This document shows positions 31,756 to 41,114 of a stretch of DNA of 64,000 bases, piece by piece. The stretch lies in the NCBI GenBank assembly GCA_024102815.1, contig JAGFJJ010000031.1, positions 1-64,000 of the forward strand, in the 5' to 3' direction. The position numbers were made by a program, and so were the translations under genes. How positions within the stretch are numbered: position 1 is the first letter of the stretch; the number at the start of each line of letters is the position of its first letter. The DNA comes from Phycisphaerae bacterium. GTDB taxonomy: Bacteria > Planctomycetota > Phycisphaerae > UBA1845. The notes beneath the pieces are model-generated. The model had not been told where the DNA came from, searched no databases, and saw only the letters and a list, made by a program, of their open reading frames with translations.

Positions 31756-32898
31756 GTGCTTTATCAGCTGCTCACGCATCTTTTTCAGGGACGCCATTAC
31801 GCGTACGAGAATCCGCTGTTTCGCGGCGCATGCGCCGCGGTCCTTTGTTTCGTGCTCCTGCTGATTTTCCTTCCTTCGGTGATTCGCCTGCTCATTCGCT
31901 GGAAGCTCGGCGATCGACCCGAGTTCGATCACGCTTCCCTCAATGAACTCACCCGGGACAAGAGCAACGTTCCCACGATGGGGGGGCTGGCCATACTCGC
32001 CGCCGTCGGCCTGGCGACGCTGTTGCTGGCCGACATCACGGGCTTCTACGTGCAGATGGCGCTGGTCTGCCTGGTCTGGCTCGGCGTGCTCGGCGGCATC
32101 GACGACTGGCTCAAGCTGACGGCCAAGAAGCGGGGGACCTCGCGCGACGGGCTGAAGATGTACGAGAAACTTCTGTTTCAGCTCGGGCTCGGCGTCGTGC
32201 TCGGCTACTACATCTTCGAGCACGGCAGCCACAATCTCGCCGTGCTGAGCCCGCTGATTTCCTCCGAGGAGGTTCCCGCGTACCGCGTCTTGACCGTCCC
32301 GTTCTACAAGGCCGGCGTCCAGCTCAGCGCCCTCGCGTTTATGCTCGTGACCGTGGCTGTGATGACGGCCACCTCCAATGCGGTCAATTTTACCGACGGC
32401 ATGGACGGCCTGGCATCAGGCTGTGTCGCCCTCTGCGCGCTCGTATTCGCGATTCTCTCCTACGTCGTCGGTACGCAGAATCTGGCCCACAAGCTGCTCA
32501 TGCCCTACGTGCCGCAGTCGGCGGAACTGGTCGTGCTCTGCGGGGCGATTCTGGGGGCGAGCCTCGGCTTTCTGTGGTACAATTGCCACCCGGCGCGGGT
32601 GTTCATGGGCGATACGGGCGCCCTGGCTTTGGGTGGACTGATCGGCTACGTGGCCGTCGTGACCCGCCAGGAAATCATGTTGCTGATCGCCGGCGGCGTC
32701 TTCGTGATCGAGGCCATGTCGGTGATCCTCCAGATCGGGTATTTTCGGTGGACCGGCGGACGGCGCCTCTTTCGCGTCGCGCCCATTCATCACCACTTCC
32801 ACGTCGGCGGCTGGAGTGAGCCGCAGACGGTGGTGAGGTTCTGGCTCATGGCCGCCATGTTCGCGGCACTTGCGCTGGCGACGATCAAGCTGCGCTAG
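31756..32898 (+). CDS. mraY: Phospho-MurNAc-pentapeptide transferase MraY
   Basis: A 380-residue polytopic enzyme forming lipid I at the inner membrane. Motifs: KSNVPTMGGLAIL, the metal-binding GGIDDWLKL (Asp115/Asp116), NAVNFTDGMDGLASG, HPARVFMGDTGALALGG and the PIHHHFHVGGW loop. The latter usually reads HHHFE; here His replaces the Glu. GTG 31756 start gives MLYQLLTHLF, a normal MraY N-terminus. The next gene is ftsW, not murD. Confidence 0.96.
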   Translation: MLYQLLTHLFQGRHYAYENPLFRGACAAVLCFVLLLIFLPSVIRLLIRWKLGDRPEFDHASLNELTRDKSNVPTMGGLAILAAVGLATLLLADITGFYVQMALVCLVWLGVLGGIDDWLKLTAKKRGTSRDGLKMYEKLLFQLGLGVVLGYYIFEHGSHNLAVLSPLISSEEVPAYRVLTVPFYKAGVQLSALAFMLVTVAVMTATSNAVNFTDGMDGLASGCVALCALVFAILSYVVGTQNLAHKLLMPYVPQSAELVVLCGAILGASLGFLWYNCHPARVFMGDTGALALGGLIGYVAVVTRQEIMLLIAGGVFVIEAMSVILQIGYFRWTGGRRLFRVAPIHHHFHVGGWSEPQTVVRFWLMAAMFAALALATIKLR

Positions 32899-32926
32899 GG
32901 GCGCTTGTCAATCACGGAGGATGATC

Positions 32927-34153
32927 ATGCTCCTTTCAAACGGGGCGGCGGCGCGACGTGTGGAATCGCTCATCATCGTGACCGTGGCACTGGTCGTCAT
33001 CGGACTACTGGCGGTCATGTCGGCTACAACGCCCGTGGACCGCGGCATGTTCAGCATTCCCATCTGGCGAAGCATCTTCGGCCGCCAATTGATCTTCGCC
33101 GCCGGCGGACTCGTGCTGCTGGCCGCGACAGCACGGATTTCCCCTTGGATTCTGGGTAGAACGAATCTCTGCCGGGCGCTGGCCGTCATCGCGGTTCTCG
33201 TGGCCGTTGGGCTTCTGGTGGCGACGTTGATTCCCGGGTTTGCCGAAACGCGCCGCAATTCCCAGCGCTGGCTCCAGATCCTGCCCATGTGGGGCGGGAT
33301 TGGCCTGCAGCCCTCCGAGCTGGCCAAGCTCGCCATGGTGGCGATGCTGGCGGCGCTCCTCAGCCTCCGCTTCTACGACGTGCGCTCGTTTTTCCGTGGA
33401 TTTCTTCCCGCGGCCGGTGTCATTGCGCTTTGCGCGGCGCTCGTTGGTTTCGAAGACTTCGGCACCTGCGCCCTCATCTTTGCCGTGGGCTTTTTGACGC
33501 TCTTCGTCGCGGGATGTCGAACCTGGCACTTGGCGCTCACCGGGCTGGTCGGCGCCGGCGGGCTTGCATTCCTCGTCTTCCTCAAGCCCTATCGTGTGGA
33601 GCGGCTCACCTCATTCCTTGACCTGTGGGCGGATCCTCGCGGCAGCAGTTACCAGCCCGTGCAGTCGCTGATGTCCATAACAAGCGGGGGTTGGCTGGGC
33701 AGCGGCATCGGGGCGGGAGTCCAGAAGTACGGCTACGTGCCCGACGGGCATACCGATTTCATCTTCTCGTTGATCTGCGAGGAAACGGGCATCGTTGGTG
33801 GCGGGCTGATCCTTCTGTTGTTTGTCTTGTTCATTCTGGTGGGCTGGTCGACCATGCGTGCGGCCCGAACGCCGCTGGAGCGCCTGCTGGCGTTTGGCCT
33901 GACCGCCATGATCGCCGTTCAAGCGCTGTTGAATGTCGCCGTGGTGACCGTTGTCGCACCCACGACCGGCATACCGCTGCCCTTCATCTCGGCCGGAGGG
34001 AGCGGGCTTGTCGCCAATTGCTTTGCGGTCGGCGTCCTGGTGGGCATCGCTGCCCGCGCGGGGCTGCCGGAGTCGGAACGGGAGGAACTCCTTTCAGCGT
34101 ACTCCGCTCAACCAGCTGAACCGGCCCGAAGGGAGGGGTTTGTCTTGTGCTGA
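32927..34153 (+). CDS. ftsW: Septal peptidoglycan polymerase FtsW
   Basis: A 408-residue SEDS protein with about ten membrane helices. Typical parts: LIIVTVALVVIGLLAVMSAT, GIGLQPSELAKLAMVAML, VGFEDFGTCALIFAVGF, SYQPVQSLMSITSGGW, GAGVQKYGYVPDGHTDFIFS and PTTGIPLPFISAGGSGLV. It polymerises lipid II glycan chains at the septum with FtsI. ATG 32927 is preceded by GGAGG six bases away; ATG 32921 is too close to it. Stop overlaps murG GTG. Confidence 0.95.
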   Translation: MLLSNGAAARRVESLIIVTVALVVIGLLAVMSATTPVDRGMFSIPIWRSIFGRQLIFAAGGLVLLAATARISPWILGRTNLCRALAVIAVLVAVGLLVATLIPGFAETRRNSQRWLQILPMWGGIGLQPSELAKLAMVAMLAALLSLRFYDVRSFFRGFLPAAGVIALCAALVGFEDFGTCALIFAVGFLTLFVAGCRTWHLALTGLVGAGGLAFLVFLKPYRVERLTSFLDLWADPRGSSYQPVQSLMSITSGGWLGSGIGAGVQKYGYVPDGHTDFIFSLICEETGIVGGGLILLLFVLFILVGWSTMRAARTPLERLLAFGLTAMIAVQALLNVAVVTVVAPTTGIPLPFISAGGSGLVANCFAVGVLVGIAARAGLPESEREELLSAYSAQPAEPARREGFVLC

Positions 34154-35334
34154 GTCCCCCTTCGGGAACTGTCGATGGCCCCGTCTTCGCCTTCGCCGGC
34201 GGAGGCACCGGAGGCCACCTCTATCCAGCGCTGGCCTTGGCCCAAGCCCTTCGCCAACACTGGGAAGACGCCCGCTTCGTCTTCTTCGGCTCAAGCCGTA
34301 CCATCGATCGCCAGATCATCGAGGGCGCTGGATACGATCTCTACCCGCAAGCCCTCTCCGGTTTCAGTGCTCGCCCCTGGCGGTGGCCTAAGCTCGCTTT
34401 CGACATGTTAAGAAACGCCGTGCGCTGCCGGGCATGGATGAATGCCCTCCGCCCCGACGTGCTCATCGCTTCGGGTGGCATCAGCGCCCTCCTTCCGGCG
34501 TGGGAGGCCCGGCGTCGCCGGATACCAATTTTGGTGATGAATCCCGATGCCATCCCCGGCCGGGCCAACCGCCTTCTCGTTCGACGAGCGAGCCTCGTCT
34601 GCGTGCAGTGGGGCGAATCCATCGCGCAGTTTCCCGCGACGGTTGAACTCCGTGTCACGGGCTGTCCGGTCCGATCGCGATTCAACGAAGTCGATCGCCA
34701 CGCAGGCTGTGCGGCTTTCGGCCTGGACCCCAATCGCCGCGTACTGCTCGTAACGGGCGCTTCGCTGGGGGCGCGCACGTTGAATCAAGCCGTCGTTGCC
34801 GCGCTTGATCTGTTCGCCCGCCGAACAGACTGGCAGATCCTCCACCTGACCGGTACGCTCGATTTTGAGACCGTTCGCGCCGCCTACCAGCAGAAGCGCG
34901 TAGACGCCAAGATACTTGCCTATACCGACGAGATGCCCGAGGCATTGGCCGCGGCCGATCTGGTCGTTTCCCGCGCCGGCGCCTCTACGCTTGCTGAAAT
35001 CACCGCGGTAGGACGGCCGTCGATCCTGTTGCCCTATCCATTCCATCGCGACAACCACCAGTTTGCCAATGCGCGATGTCTGGTGCGCGGCGGGGCAGCG
35101 CGCATCCTGGGCGATCGCATCGATCCAGCGATCAACGGTCCGGCGCTGCGTGAGCTGCTCGCCCAGTTGATGGACGATCATGCCCAGCGTGAACAGATGG
35201 CTGCCGCAGCTCGGCGTCTGGGGCGTGGACATGCGGCGCAGGAAGTCGCCAACTGTATCGCGGAGCTACTCGACGGGCGCTTGAAGGGGGTAGCCTGTGA
35301 ATCGTTGAAGCGGCAACCCGTGCTTGCCCGATGA
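34147..35334 (+). CDS. murG: UDP-GlcNAc:lipid I GlcNAc transferase MurG
   Basis: A 395-residue GT28 enzyme making lipid II. Motifs: FAFAGGGTGGHLYPALALA near residue 15-33, ASGGISALLPAWEARRR, MNPDAIPGRANRLL, LLVTGASLGARTLNQAVV and the donor-site VVSRAGASTLAEITAVGRPS with PYPFHRDNHQFANA. Motif order and length are normal. GTG 34147 sits in the ftsW stop (GTGCTGA), giving coupling. Confidence 0.95.
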   Translation: MLSPPSGTVDGPVFAFAGGGTGGHLYPALALAQALRQHWEDARFVFFGSSRTIDRQIIEGAGYDLYPQALSGFSARPWRWPKLAFDMLRNAVRCRAWMNALRPDVLIASGGISALLPAWEARRRRIPILVMNPDAIPGRANRLLVRRASLVCVQWGESIAQFPATVELRVTGCPVRSRFNEVDRHAGCAAFGLDPNRRVLLVTGASLGARTLNQAVVAALDLFARRTDWQILHLTGTLDFETVRAAYQQKRVDAKILAYTDEMPEALAAADLVVSRAGASTLAEITAVGRPSILLPYPFHRDNHQFANARCLVRGGAARILGDRIDPAINGPALRELLAQLMDDHAQREQMAAAARRLGRGHAAQEVANCIAELLDGRLKGVACESLKRQPVLAR

Positions 35335-35433
35335 TCCTTGGCGCTCGGGCTTCGCGGATTCATTGAATGGACGTTTATCACGGCTCTTGCGACAGGGAAG
35401 TCCGGTCGCCGGCCGGGAAGGGGACACACGGGC

Positions 35434-36849
35434 GTGGTGCTCAAGGCGTTGGACGGCTCCGTGGGAAGATTCTCAGTGGACGGGCTGCATGTCCACATGA
35501 TCGGTATTGGCGGCTGCGGCATGTCCGGAGCCGCCCGTATTCTCCTGGGTCTGGGCGGGCGCGTTTCCGGCTCGGACATGACCCCCTTTGACGGCATGGG
35601 GGAATTGGTCGCCCAAGGCGCCACGGTACACATCGGCCACGCCGCCGCCCATCTTCCCGACACCGCCTCGCTCGTCGTCATCAGCGCGGCCATTCCCTAC
35701 GACAACCCCGAGCTCCTCTACGCCCGCGAGCGCGAGCTCCCCGTTTTGAAATACGCGGAGTTGCTCGGCATTGTCATGGACCAGCTGGAGGGAGTGGCCG
35801 TCGCCGGCACCCACGGCAAGACCACAACCACGGCCATGTGCGCTCATCTGTTCCGCACGTCGGGACTTGATCCGTCGTTTGTCTTTGGGGCGACTTCGGT
35901 CCAGCTCGGCGGGGGCAGCGGGTTGGGGAAGGGTCCGCACCTTGTTGCGGAATCGTGCGAATTTGACCGTTCGTTCCTGCACCTTCGCCCCCGGCTGGCC
36001 ACCATCCTCAACATCGAGCCCGATCATCTGGACTGTTACCGCGACATCGACGACATCGTCGATGCCTTCGGCACCTTCGCCTCGCATATTCGTCCTGATG
36101 GCATACTGCTGATTCACGATGCCGATGCCCGCGCCCACGACGCCGCCAGGCGCGCTCGAGTTCGCGTGGAGACTTTCGGGTTTACCGCCGATGCTGACTG
36201 GCGGGCCGTCGATCCGGCGGCGAACTGTGGCTGCTATTCTTTCGAAATTCACCACCGGGGTCGTCGCCTGCTCCAGGCGCGGCTCGCAGTAGCCGGCAAA
36301 CACAACGTTCTCAATGCGCTGGCCGCCGCGGCACTGGCCCATCATGCCGGCGCCGCCGTCGAGCCCATTGCCGAAGGACTGTCTTCCTTTGCCGGTGTAC
36401 ATCGCCGCATGACCCTGCGCGGCAAAGGCGCCGGCGTGATCATCGTCGATGACTACGCCCATCATCCGACCGAAATCCGTGCGACGCTCGAGGCCGCTCG
36501 CGGCCAATACCAGCCCCGTCGACTCTGGGTCGTCTTCCAGCCCCACCAATATGCCCGAACCAAGCACTTCATGGACGAATTCGCTGGCTCATTCGGGCTT
36601 GCGGATGAGATCATCATTCCGGATGTGTACGGCGCGCGCGAGACCGACCGCGCGGTTCTTTCCCAGGGGTCCGAGGAACTTGTCTTCCGCATCCTGCTTC
36701 GTGGCGGTCACGCGTGCTACATGAGCTCACTCAATCAGGCGATCGAGCATCTCATTAAGAATGTGACGGAAGGCGACCTGGTCATGACCATGGGCGCCGG
36801 TGACGTATGGAAGGTAGCCGATGAGCTGGTGGCACGAATTTGCCGATAG
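35434..36849 (+). CDS. murC: UDP-MurNAc-L-alanine ligase MurC
   Basis: A 471-residue Mur ligase adding L-Ala to UDP-MurNAc. Motifs: VHMIGIGGCGMSGAARILLG, VVISAAIPYDNPEL, ATP site AVAGTHGKTTTTAMCAHLF near 125, CEFDRSFLHLRPRLATILNI with EPDHLDCY, IIVDDYAHHPTEIRATLEA and VFQPHQYARTKHF. The open frame extends up to 35338, but GTG 35434 after GGGAAGGGGAC is the best start. The 3' end overlaps murB by 29 bases. Confidence 0.94.
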   Translation: MVLKALDGSVGRFSVDGLHVHMIGIGGCGMSGAARILLGLGGRVSGSDMTPFDGMGELVAQGATVHIGHAAAHLPDTASLVVISAAIPYDNPELLYARERELPVLKYAELLGIVMDQLEGVAVAGTHGKTTTTAMCAHLFRTSGLDPSFVFGATSVQLGGGSGLGKGPHLVAESCEFDRSFLHLRPRLATILNIEPDHLDCYRDIDDIVDAFGTFASHIRPDGILLIHDADARAHDAARRARVRVETFGFTADADWRAVDPAANCGCYSFEIHHRGRRLLQARLAVAGKHNVLNALAAAALAHHAGAAVEPIAEGLSSFAGVHRRMTLRGKGAGVIIVDDYAHHPTEIRATLEAARGQYQPRRLWVVFQPHQYARTKHFMDEFAGSFGLADEIIIPDVYGARETDRAVLSQGSEELVFRILLRGGHACYMSSLNQAIEHLIKNVTEGDLVMTMGAGDVWKVADELVARICR

Positions 36850-37723
36850 CGTCGAGCTGGACGCACCCCTCGGACCATTGACGTGGTTCCGCGTCGGCGG
36901 AAGGGCCGAAATGCTCTGCCGGCCGCATTCCGTTAATGCGCTTGCGGAAATTGTCCGTCGCGCGCGCGAGCAGGACGTGCCCGTGCGAATTCTGGGCGCC
37001 GGCGCCAACGTGCTTGTCAGCGATGACGGTGTCGATGGCGTCGTGGTCCGCTTGGATAGCGCCGCATTCCGTGAAGTCCGCAGCGAGGGCGATGCGCTTC
37101 GCGTTGGTGCGGGCGTCGATCTGATACCTTTCGCCCGCCGTTGCAGCCGGTCCGGGCTTTCCGGATTGGAATGCATGGCCGGGATCCCCGCGTCCATCGG
37201 AGGTGCCGTGCGTATGAACGCCGGGGGCCGCTTCGGGGAAATCAAGGACGTCGTGCGCGAAGTCGAGGTCCTCACGGCCGAGGGACATCGTCAGTGCTGG
37301 CCCGCCGAACGGGTCGGCTTCGGCTACCGCCACACGAACCTCCGCGACGAAATCGTCCTGTCCGCGACCGTCGAACTGCGTCGCGACGATCCCGAACGTG
37401 TAAGCGGGCGCTTCGACGAATGCCACGCCTATAAACAAAAAAGCCAGCCGTTGTCGCAGCAGAGCGCGGGCTGTATTTTTCGCAATCCGCCCGGTGCATC
37501 CGCCGGGGCGCTGATCGATCAGGCCGGGCTCAAGGGAAGGAATTGCGGCGGTGCCCGCGTTTCGGAAATTCACGCGAACTTCATCGTCGCGGAGCCCGAT
37601 ACGCGTGTGGCCGACATCCTGCGATTGATTGAACTCATCCGCGAGCAGGTCCGCCGCTGTTTCTCCGTCGAGTTGCAGCCGGAAGTGGAGATTTGGGGAA
37701 AAAGGAACCTGGCCGTTTGTTGA
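36821..37723 (+). CDS. murB: UDP-N-acetylenolpyruvoylglucosamine reductase MurB
   Basis: A 300-residue flavoenzyme of the shorter MurB type, reducing UDP-GlcNAc-enolpyruvate to UDP-MurNAc. FAD-binding parts ILGAGANVLVSDDGVDGVVV and GLECMAGIPASIGGAVRMNA are present; the catalytic Ser lies in PGASAGALIDQAGLKG (about residue 226), and the Glu in LQPEVEIWGKR near the end. ATG 36821 lies within murC. Confidence 0.95.
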   Translation: MSWWHEFADSVELDAPLGPLTWFRVGGRAEMLCRPHSVNALAEIVRRAREQDVPVRILGAGANVLVSDDGVDGVVVRLDSAAFREVRSEGDALRVGAGVDLIPFARRCSRSGLSGLECMAGIPASIGGAVRMNAGGRFGEIKDVVREVEVLTAEGHRQCWPAERVGFGYRHTNLRDEIVLSATVELRRDDPERVSGRFDECHAYKQKSQPLSQQSAGCIFRNPPGASAGALIDQAGLKGRNCGGARVSEIHANFIVAEPDTRVADILRLIELIREQVRRCFSVELQPEVEIWGKRNLAVC

Positions 37724-37740
37724 GGGGGAGTGGTAAACCT

Positions 37741-38715
37741 ATGTCCAAGATGGCGGCGAAACCGGCCCATGAGATTCCCTCGGCCGGGTCGGAGAGCAAA
37801 CGCAAAACGATGAATATCACCGTGCTCGCCGGCGGCCCCGGAGCGGAGCGGGATGTCAGTATCCAGAGTGGCCGGGCCGTCGCCGAGGCGCTCAGCCGTC
37901 GAGGCCACCGGGTTACGATCAGCGATATCTCCCCCGATGACCTGTCCGCGCTCGAGCATCCCGCGGACTTTGTCTTCATCGCCCTTCACGGCCAGTTCGG
38001 CGAGGATGGTACGCTCCAGGCCGAGCTCGATCGGCGCGGACTGCCATACGTCGGATGCGGCGCGCAGGCTTCGCGTATCGCCATGGACAAGGTCCTGGCC
38101 AAACGCGCCTTCGAAGAGGCCGGCGTCCCCACGCCGAAGTATGTGGTCATCGAACAGGAAAACGATCTCGCCGCGCTGTCGGACTTTCCCGTTCCTGCTG
38201 TGGTCAAACCGGCCGCGTCCGGCAGTAGCGTGGACACATCGATTGCCCGCGATCGAGAAGCCTTGCAGACCAAGGCCCGACACCTCTTCCGGCAGGATGG
38301 AAGAGCTCTCATCGAAGCGTACATCGTCGGGCCCGAACTGACCGTGGGCATTCTCGGCGGCATGGCGCTTCCCGTCTGCGAGATCCGTACCCGGCGAGAA
38401 TTCTACGACTACCACGCCAAGTACGTCGACGAAAACACCCAATACCTCTTCGATCTCGAACTTTCGCCCGATCTCGTGGAGCGCGTTCAGGTCGTCGCCC
38501 TTCAGGCTTTTCGAGCTCTGGGGTGCGAGGTGTTTTCACGGGTGGACGTCATGATCGATCGCGAAACACAACGTCCCTATGTGTTGGAAATAAACACGAT
38601 TCCCGGCTTCACGAGCCACTCCCTCGTTCCCAAAGCCGCCGCGCGCGTGGGCATCGAGTTCGACGAGCTCTGCGAACGCCTCGTGGAAATGTCCCTGCGT
38701 TGCCGGCGCGGATGA
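37741..38715 (+). CDS. ddl: D-alanine-D-alanine ligase
   Basis: A 324-residue ATP-grasp ligase supplying D-Ala-D-Ala to MurF. Motifs: ITVLAGGPGAERDVSIQSGR, IALHGQFGEDGTLQAELD, GCGAQASRIAMDKVLAKRAF, PAVVKPAASGSSVDTSI, LIEAYIVGPELTVGIL and YVLEINTIPGFTSHSLVPKA. The N-terminus carries about 20 extra residues; an internal ATG at 37810 would remove them. ATG 37741 follows GAGGGGGAGTGGTAACCT. Confidence 0.94.
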   Translation: MSKMAAKPAHEIPSAGSESKRKTMNITVLAGGPGAERDVSIQSGRAVAEALSRRGHRVTISDISPDDLSALEHPADFVFIALHGQFGEDGTLQAELDRRGLPYVGCGAQASRIAMDKVLAKRAFEEAGVPTPKYVVIEQENDLAALSDFPVPAVVKPAASGSSVDTSIARDREALQTKARHLFRQDGRALIEAYIVGPELTVGILGGMALPVCEIRTRREFYDYHAKYVDENTQYLFDLELSPDLVERVQVVALQAFRALGCEVFSRVDVMIDRETQRPYVLEINTIPGFTSHSLVPKAAARVGIEFDELCERLVEMSLRCRRG

Positions 38716-38981
38716 TTCCGGCAGTCCGTGGCGACTGTCTTCCGCAATGTCGTCTGCAGGGAATCGTGCATTCCAATACTGCCAACCGCGTTCGCCCATG
38801 ACATTCGGCCATTGCGTTCTTGCCGAAACCCCTCTGACGCCGATAGTAGTGATTTGCCGACATTGCCCGTCTTCGCGCGATGACTTTCGATGAGCCATAG
38901 GCTCCAGCCTTTGTGATCTGGAGGAAGTTCGCGAGGCAATGCAATGTCTTCCTGCGGGAGTTTGCACTGGCAATTGAAAAC

Positions 38982-39890
38982 ATGGCTTGGCGGCGTAAAC
39001 AACCGAAAAAGGGCAGGCCGAAACAGCGCCAGCAACGAACCTGGCCGGTGAATCCTGCTGCGCTCCTGCCGTTGCTTCGCGTGCTGCTGCCCGTTCTGTT
39101 CGCAGGCGGTGCGCTCGGCGGCGCGGCCTACGGTCTCGTGCGTCTGGAGCGGACGTTCCACGATTCTCTGTTGGCGCGAAGCGACCGCGCTCTCCCTGTT
39201 CTTGTCGATCTGCCCCCCGTGCTCGTGCCCCTGGCCCGATCCGATCTCGAACAAGCTCTCCAGCCCGTGCTCGACGGCGATTGGACGGACAACCAGTTCT
39301 GCCGTCGTGCGGCGGCGGCGCTGGCCGATGTTGCCTGGGTACGGTCCGTCCGCCACGTGCGCCGCCTCAGCGATGCGCGCCTCGAAATCAGTTGCGACTA
39401 TCGCCAGCCCGTCGCCTTCGTTCGCCACGAGGCAACGTATTATCTTGTCGATCACGAGGCCGTCCGCCTTCCCGGGCGGTATCCTTACGACCCCGGCCTG
39501 CCACTCGTCGAGGGCGTGGCGGAGTCTCCGCCGCAGCCCGGCGGGCGCTGGCTGGGAAGCGATCTCCGGGCCGGGCTCGCCACGCTGGAGCTTCTCCTCA
39601 AGGAGCCTTATGCCGCCCAGATCTACGGCGTAACCGTGGAGAACTACGAAGGCCGGCGCGATCCCCACCGTGCCCACCTCGTGCTCATGACCGATCAGCC
39701 CGGGGGACGCATCGCCTGGGGATCGGAGCCGGGCATGGAAATCGAGGAGAACACGGCCGCACAAAAAATGGCCATACTCAGGGAAAACTACCGCCGCACG
39801 GGGCGAATCGACGGCGGCTATGCCGTCATCGACGTTACAACATTCCCCGACCGCTTCGATGTGGTTGCTTCGGAGGTTTCGGGCGTATAG
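38982..39890 (+). CDS. ftsQ: FtsQ-like division protein
   Basis: A 302-residue bitopic protein: a very basic cytoplasmic head (RRKQPKKGRPKQRQQR), one membrane helix (LLRVLLPVLFAGGALGGAAY) near 30-50, then a POTRA-like region (VAWVRSVRHVRRLSDARLEI, ISCDYRQPVAFVRHEATYYL, VDHEAVRLPG) and a domain ending YAVIDVTTFPDRFDVVAS. Position after ddl matches ftsQ in classical clusters. FtsQ links FtsL/FtsB to the septum. ftsA and ftsZ, expected next, are not there. Sequence support is moderate, synteny strong. Confidence 0.7.
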   Translation: MAWRRKQPKKGRPKQRQQRTWPVNPAALLPLLRVLLPVLFAGGALGGAAYGLVRLERTFHDSLLARSDRALPVLVDLPPVLVPLARSDLEQALQPVLDGDWTDNQFCRRAAAALADVAWVRSVRHVRRLSDARLEISCDYRQPVAFVRHEATYYLVDHEAVRLPGRYPYDPGLPLVEGVAESPPQPGGRWLGSDLRAGLATLELLLKEPYAAQIYGVTVENYEGRRDPHRAHLVLMTDQPGGRIAWGSEPGMEIEENTAAQKMAILRENYRRTGRIDGGYAVIDVTTFPDRFDVVASEVSGV

Positions 39891-40110
39891 TCCCGTGGGC
39901 GACGAATCCGGGCGCGCTCCGTTTTACCCCACAGGCGAATATTGGCGGCCGAGCCGCGAATATACGCTCCGTGGAGACGGGCGAAGCCGCTCGTCGAGGA
40001 TGCGAATGGGCGAACGGAGCGACGGCGGCCGCGCACCCGGGAGGGTGTTATCGTGCGGCGCCGCTCACTCGCCCGGGTACAATGGATCAGCACCGAAAGC
40101 AGGTGGGACC

Positions 40111-40935
40111 ATGACGACATTGCAGCCCTTTTTCGATCAATTGAACCTTTACCTGTCCGGCCAGGCGACAGGGGGCTTTGATGCCCGCATGTTGCTCATC
40201 GGGGCATTCGCCCTCGTTGGCGGAGGACTCCTCAGCGTATTCGGCGCAAAGCTGGCGCGCGGGGGCCTTACGGTGGCGCTTGCGCTCGGAGGCATGACGA
40301 TCGGTGCGGAGTACGGCGCTCGCCTTGGCCTGCCCGGCCCGGTGGCGGCTATCCTTGCCGGAGCCATGCTCGGTACCATCGGTTTCCTGACTTTCCGACT
40401 CTGGGCGGGCGTGCTCACCGGACTGGTTGCCTGCGGTGTGGCCATAAGTGTCTTCGGATATCGGGAAGTCGCTCCCCACGCGGCCGATTTCCAGCCGTTG
40501 CCCGTTCAGGCCATGACCGTCCAGGCGGGCGTCGAGTCAGGCGCGGATGCCGTCGTGACCCCGTCCGGGGAGTTGATTCCCCCCGCTCCAAGGGAGTGGA
40601 TGCAGCAATTCTGGGCTTACGTCCGTTCGCAGAACGCCTCTCTTACCTCAGACGCCGAACCTATCATCGCCGCAGCACTGCTGGTGGGCCTCTTCCTTGG
40701 CGTGCTCGCGGTCCGGGCGATGCTGATACTGTCGACATCGTTGCTGGGAACGTCACTCATTTTCGGCGGAGCGATAACCCTGCTGGGCCAGGTATTCCCT
40801 ACGTCGCTGTCCGCAATGGAACGCAGCCCGGGAGCCGTCGGCATGGCCCTGGGCGGATTCCTGGTCAGTTCACTCATCCTGCAGGCGCTGCTTACGCGAA
40901 AGCGCCCGGAAGGCGAAGCCGAGCGCTCCAAGTAA
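40111..40935 (+). CDS. Multi-pass membrane protein (DUF4203-like)
   Basis: A 274-residue protein from ATG 40111 after AGGTGGGACC. About seven hydrophobic segments, glycine-rich: MLLIGAFALVGGGLLSVFGA, GGLTVALALGGMTIGAEYGA, VAAILAGAMLGTIGFLTF, WAGVLTGLVACGVAISVFG, then a periplasmic-type loop and three more helices from about 190. The alternation recalls TMEM198/DUF4203-type proteins. TACAAT at 40078-40083 may be a -10 element. It probably pairs with the next gene, which has a similar layout. Function unknown. Confidence 0.65.
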   Translation: MTTLQPFFDQLNLYLSGQATGGFDARMLLIGAFALVGGGLLSVFGAKLARGGLTVALALGGMTIGAEYGARLGLPGPVAAILAGAMLGTIGFLTFRLWAGVLTGLVACGVAISVFGYREVAPHAADFQPLPVQAMTVQAGVESGADAVVTPSGELIPPAPREWMQQFWAYVRSQNASLTSDAEPIIAAALLVGLFLGVLAVRAMLILSTSLLGTSLIFGGAITLLGQVFPTSLSAMERSPGAVGMALGGFLVSSLILQALLTRKRPEGEAERSK

Positions 40936-41114
40936 TCGGACGTTCAACGAGCGAAGATATCCTATGCTTGCGGAGAGGGTAGGCTCGGCCGCCGCCGAGC
41001 GACCCTGGGGATGCTCCGCGCCGACCGCCGGTGTGGAACCAGCATGCCGGGCGTGCGCCGAATCGGGGACTGAGTGCCCGCGGCATGTCGAATGCCGCAA
41101 TCGGGGACATACCT

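Noticed and set aside
40936-41114. An ftsA or ftsZ remnant after the ftsQ-like gene
   Set aside because: I looked for GTPase or actin-fold motifs (for example GGGTGTG) between 39,890 and 41,825 in all frames and saw none.
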